Part shown: piece by piece, positions 5,178 to 5,198 of the stretch | How the letters are laid out: each line of letters begins with the position of its first letter | How positions within the stretch are numbered: the first letter of the stretch is position 1 | Source: Planctomycetota bacterium | GTDB taxonomy: Bacteria > Planctomycetota > Planctomycetia > Pirellulales > UBA1268 | DNA length: 5,198 bases | Assembly: GCA_003669255.1 (NCBI GenBank) | Contig: QWPO01000114.1 | Span: forward strand, 1 to 5,198 | Reading direction: 5' to 3' | The notes under the pieces: model-generated | What the model saw: only the letters and a program-made list of their open reading frames with translations | The model's database searches: none | Told to the model about the DNA's origin: nothing | Program-made: the position numbers and the translations under genes

Positions 5178-5198
5178 GTGCAGGTTACCAACCTGCAC
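5178..5198 (-). repeat. Palindrome 5, arms GTGCAGGTT / AACCTGCAC
   Basis: Perfect 9-base arms surround an ACC loop, identical to the inner 21 bases of palindrome 2. The window ends exactly at the outer base, so the arms may extend further. Confidence 0.88.

Larger units (their letters stand above)
5127..5198. repeat. Paired-palindrome element, copy 2, after mtnA (cut by window end)
   Basis: This has the same order and orientation as 3911-3989: ACGTAG, a CCGCAGGTTG-type palindrome, a GGAAAA start to the spacer, then a GTGCAGGTT-ACC-AACCTGCAC palindrome. The palindromes are nearly identical to copy 1 while the spacer differs, so the ends are the conserved part. The right tag expected beyond base 5198 cannot be seen. 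Confidence 0.8.

Overview
The window looks like chromosomal DNA from a planctomycete, probably of the Pirellulales type. The reasons are a DUF1559 pseudopilin-like gene, a Tat-signal Gfo/Idh/MocA oxidoreductase, high GC with strongly GC-biased third codon positions, and short palindromes of the form CAGGTT-NNN-AACCTG scattered between genes. The phylum is inferred from these family and repeat signatures, not from a marker gene.

Layout: all four real genes lie on the + strand. (1) At 1-165 there is a leader with a Shine-Dalgarno site. It is followed by a DUF1559 pseudopilin-like protein (166-1281) and a textbook Rho-independent terminator (1318-1352), so this is a single-gene unit. (2) A Tat-exported Gfo/Idh/MocA oxidoreductase (1444-2793) overlaps an alanine dehydrogenase (ald, 2790-3896) by the four bases ATGA, which implies a translationally coupled pair. 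(3) A 154-base spacer (3897-4050) holds three palindromes. (4) Methylthioribose-1-phosphate isomerase (mtnA, 4051-5106) follows, and then a second set of the same palindromes runs off the window end.

All four proteins appear intact, with their key residues present. Ald makes or consumes alanine through pyruvate and ammonia, MtnA acts in methionine or 5'-deoxynucleoside salvage, and the Gfo/Idh protein probably acts on a sugar or related substrate outside the cytoplasm. Nothing in the sequence ties them into one pathway. The ald-mtnA proximity may only reflect co-direction.

I see no convincing new enzymatic or defence system. The most unusual structure is the repeat architecture around mtnA. 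Pairs of palindromes in opposite orientation, each carrying a CGTAG tag, sit directly after ald and after mtnA, and the tag sequence contains both genes' TAG stop codons. In the downstream copy, the spacer between the two palindromes includes a perfect 17-base reverse complement of the mtnA 3' end. No RNA genes, CRISPR arrays, insertion sequences or transposase genes are visible.
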